From NCBI GenBank assembly GCA_950295325.1, contig OX485804.1, forward strand, positions 31,250,001 to 31,310,000: a stretch of 60,000 nt of DNA, given 5' to 3'. Under the pieces are notes generated by a model, which worked only from the letters and a program-made list of their open reading frames with translations, had not been told where the DNA came from and made no database searches. The translations under genes were made by a program, and so were the position numbers. The DNA is from Polytrichum commune (Eukaryota; Streptophyta; Polytrichopsida; Polytrichales; Polytrichaceae). The stretch's first letter is position 1. Each line of letters begins with the position of its first letter. Shown here piece by piece: positions 57,551-60,000 of the stretch.

Positions 57551-60000
57551 GGATCACAATTCCAGTTTCAGCAGCACTTGTGTAAGGTGCGCATGTGTAA
57601 ATTTGCTACGGTGGAACAAAAAGAACATACGCACTCAAGGTGAGTGTATGTCCAGGATTCGTCTTAGCTAAATATGTTTGGGTGTAGTTGTGATGCACTG
57701 ATCTGGGAGCTTGAAAGAGATCCACTACAATGTACACATATCAAACATTGCTTAAATGTGTGTAGACCAGTTTTAAGAAAAAATTCTGGCAATTTGCATG
57801 AGGTCACAGATTTAAATTTCCTCAAGCAAGATCAAAATCAGTACCCCATAAGTATGTGTTGATATGTGCAGGTGCTGTCTTTATTTGGAAAATCATACTT
57901 TCCCAGCAAGTCAAACAATAACCGGGATGCTGTTATTTGGAAAGCTCAATTTTGAGAGAGATCTTGTGAATGACCACTGTTTTTATTCAAACCGCAATGG
58001 TAAACGACAGTCGAAACCCACCGGTACCTCCAATTAGAGATATGCCAGCTTTAGCTCGAGTCTCTTGGATGAGTTCAGTAGTTAATGTTACAACTGCATT
58101 CCTTGCACTGCAAATGGTAGGTTGTGCTATCCAGTTATTGCAAAAGATGTATGATATATTTCAAATATGTCTTTTTACCCAGAGGGCCACTACTGCAATC
58201 TCAAGCTCTTAAGCCGCGGCTCAGACCACTGGCAATGCAAGTCTGCAGGTGCTTCCATAAAGACACTGTTCAGTGTAGACACTTTTTAGGCTAAAAAGGT
58301 ACAGATATGAATGCCAATGATACAATTTCAGCATATGTAATTCAATAATACCTATTGCAGAATATTGCTAAAATCAAGGTCTCTTCCTTTGATCAGGATT
58401 CCACAATATTCCACATATTCCAAGTTGCAGTAAAGGTAGGATAATGGAAAAACTTTAGCTTAGCCTAAAAGTTCATTCTAAAAACATGGCCTTCACACCA
58501 TTGATGTTATCTAGCACTGAGCCTAATTGTCAAAGGATGTGGCATGGTTTATAAATCAAGGTTTTAAACTTCAACCACCGGCCCTCCTATTGGTACCTAG
58601 AGATGAGGCAAGAATGTAGGACCTTTAAGAGTGTCGCCTCCGGTAAGATAGATGAGTGGTTAGGTTTGTCAGAGATGCAAATGGATTTGTCAACCGTGTT
58701 TTTGCCAAACGAATCCATCATAATTGTAGTTCAAAGCAATGGTTTGTGTAGAGTTAAGATAAAGTCAAGTTCGAAAGATGTCATGCTCCTTAACGATTCC
58801 CATGATGAGGGCACCCAAGTGGTTGACCTTGCTATGAATGCGACTTCCCCATTGAAGTCCCCTTCTTCATTCACTTTTGCATCTTCAACAAAACTTTGTA
58901 TATGAGTGCTGCAAACAATCACACAAGCTCCAAAAAAAACAATCCAATTCATCCCCCATTGACTCGGGAAATGTCCATATACTTGATGCACTCAAAATCA
59001 CCAAGTGTCGTATGTGTTCATGTATTTGTGCAAGGTTGACTCTGCCACTGACAAGTTTATTCACGTACCCACATTCAGGTATAACAAGGTGATGCGTCTT
59101 CTCAAGCTCATGGGTGTGGTGGAACAAGCTTAGAGCGACATTAGTGAATGCAATGGACATGTAGTTTTCAAATACATAAATGTATATGTTTGCCCTGAGG
59201 AAATGTAGTGCACATCGATGCTAGAACTAGTTGGTTGTTTGCCACAATAAGGCACTTTGCATTTCCTATGTGTGTTTGCTATTTCAATAAAGTACTACTA
59301 ATTATGGACCACCATTCAGCCTATGATCCATGGTAGTAGGGTCCATTTCCAATATTTATAATCCCTCCAATATATTACATCCAACATTTATAACTCAAGG
59401 CTAGTGCAATTTTTATTTAAACTTTTGTTCTTCATTTGCTCACCTGCTAGCTTCCCTCTGTGTGAAGTGGCCCTTACTGTAAATCATCACTCCCATTCCT
59501 TTTCTACGGTTGCCCCACTGGTGACGTGGCCTTGCCTGTCGTCAAAGAACTAGAGAAATGATAATTTAACGTATGCCGTGCGATGTAGCGTGTATGGGTG
59601 AATAGGCTCTGCCAGACAGTGTCACCTGAGAGGTCTCCTGCACACCGATGAATGCAAACAGTGTCCTCATTCATCCACGAAGGCGTGCCATTACACGAAG
59701 CAAGATCCTTCCTGAAGGTTCTGGACTCTTCAAAGTTCGTCTCCCTCGTCTTCCTCGACCCCCTCGCTAAGTTAGATTGTATTTCATTCCCTTTCATTCC
59801 CCCTCTCCACCGCTCGCCGCATGCATTTCCAGCTACATTTTTTCAACTTCCTCTAACTTGCCGCTGCCGTTCGATTACGAGGTACGGACTTGCACTTTCG
59901 ATTGCTGCCAAGTTCGATATTGCCTATGTTTTGCAATGTTTTACCTGTCCCCTCGCTCTCTGTCTGCCTGTTCGTTCTTTCGTTTGTTTGTTTGATTTGA
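57551..60000. other. 3' flank of MurE and unassigned DNA, possibly leading into another gene
   Basis: I found no gene I can support. Frames at 57970-58212 and 58603-58905 have no recognised domain. At 59460-59475 the sequence GTGAAGTGGCCCTTA resembles a right terminus and TTA duplication of the PIF/Harbinger-like family at 49 kb, without a visible left mate. From about 59690 the DNA becomes GC- and pyrimidine-rich (TTCATTCCCCCTCTCC), as in a plant 5' leader, and GAGGTACG near 59879 could be a splice donor. Confidence 0.35.

Noticed and set aside
1-60000. tRNA or rRNA genes
   Set aside because: I scanned by eye for tRNA-like arms and rRNA landmarks and saw nothing convincing; a covariance-model search would be needed to exclude them.

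Overview
This window looks like nuclear DNA of a land plant. The coding genes are split by GT-AG introns of roughly 70 to 1,900 bases, intergenic DNA is AT-rich and full of small transposons, and two genes belong to recognisable plant families: a chloroplast-type MurE ligase with a long acidic N-terminal extension, and a secreted DIR1-like lipid-transfer protein. The species cannot be named from the sequence. A MurE that keeps all the catalytic residues I can check fits a non-seed plant (moss, liverwort, hornwort, lycophyte, fern) well, but does not prove it.

Layout. 1-7.4 kb: transposon-rich DNA with the decayed 3' end of a LINE-type retrotransposon (minus strand), a hAT-like MITE with 8-bp target duplications and two dispersed elements, called X and Y below. 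7.5-14.2 kb: a multi-exon plus-strand gene for a very large, Lys/Asn-rich protein I do not recognise (about 1,588 residues as modelled). 14.2-19.5 kb: AT-rich DNA holding inverted copies of Y and then X, so the orphan gene sits between two inverted arms. 19.6-20.2 kb: a kelch-type (F-box/kelch-like) gene fragment. 22.0-22.9 kb: a two-exon DIR1-like lipid-transfer gene followed by a triplicated sequence. 26.4-26.8 kb: a 34-bp satellite of 11 units. 28.5-30.1 kb: a two-exon gene for a charged 306-residue protein of unknown function. 31.8-45.1 kb (minus): an 18-exon gene for a 1,935-residue coiled-coil protein. Every exon junction was checked for phase and the total is an exact multiple of three. 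Its first intron carries a tandem array that repeats the intron's own 3' splice-site region. 46-53 kb: a dense cluster of DNA transposons with readable terminal repeats and target duplications (PIF/Harbinger-like, Stowaway, Emigrant/pogo-like). 53.3-57.6 kb: a seven-exon MurE gene of 799 residues. 57.6-60 kb: no gene I can support, ending in pyrimidine-rich DNA that may lead into another gene.

The genes show no operon-like organisation. The most interesting structure is the orphan multi-exon gene bracketed by inverted X-Y / Y'-X' arms. It may be cargo of a large composite transposon or a gene caught between dispersed repeats. Exon boundaries were derived by eye from splice consensus and reading-frame phase; no alignment or database search was possible.
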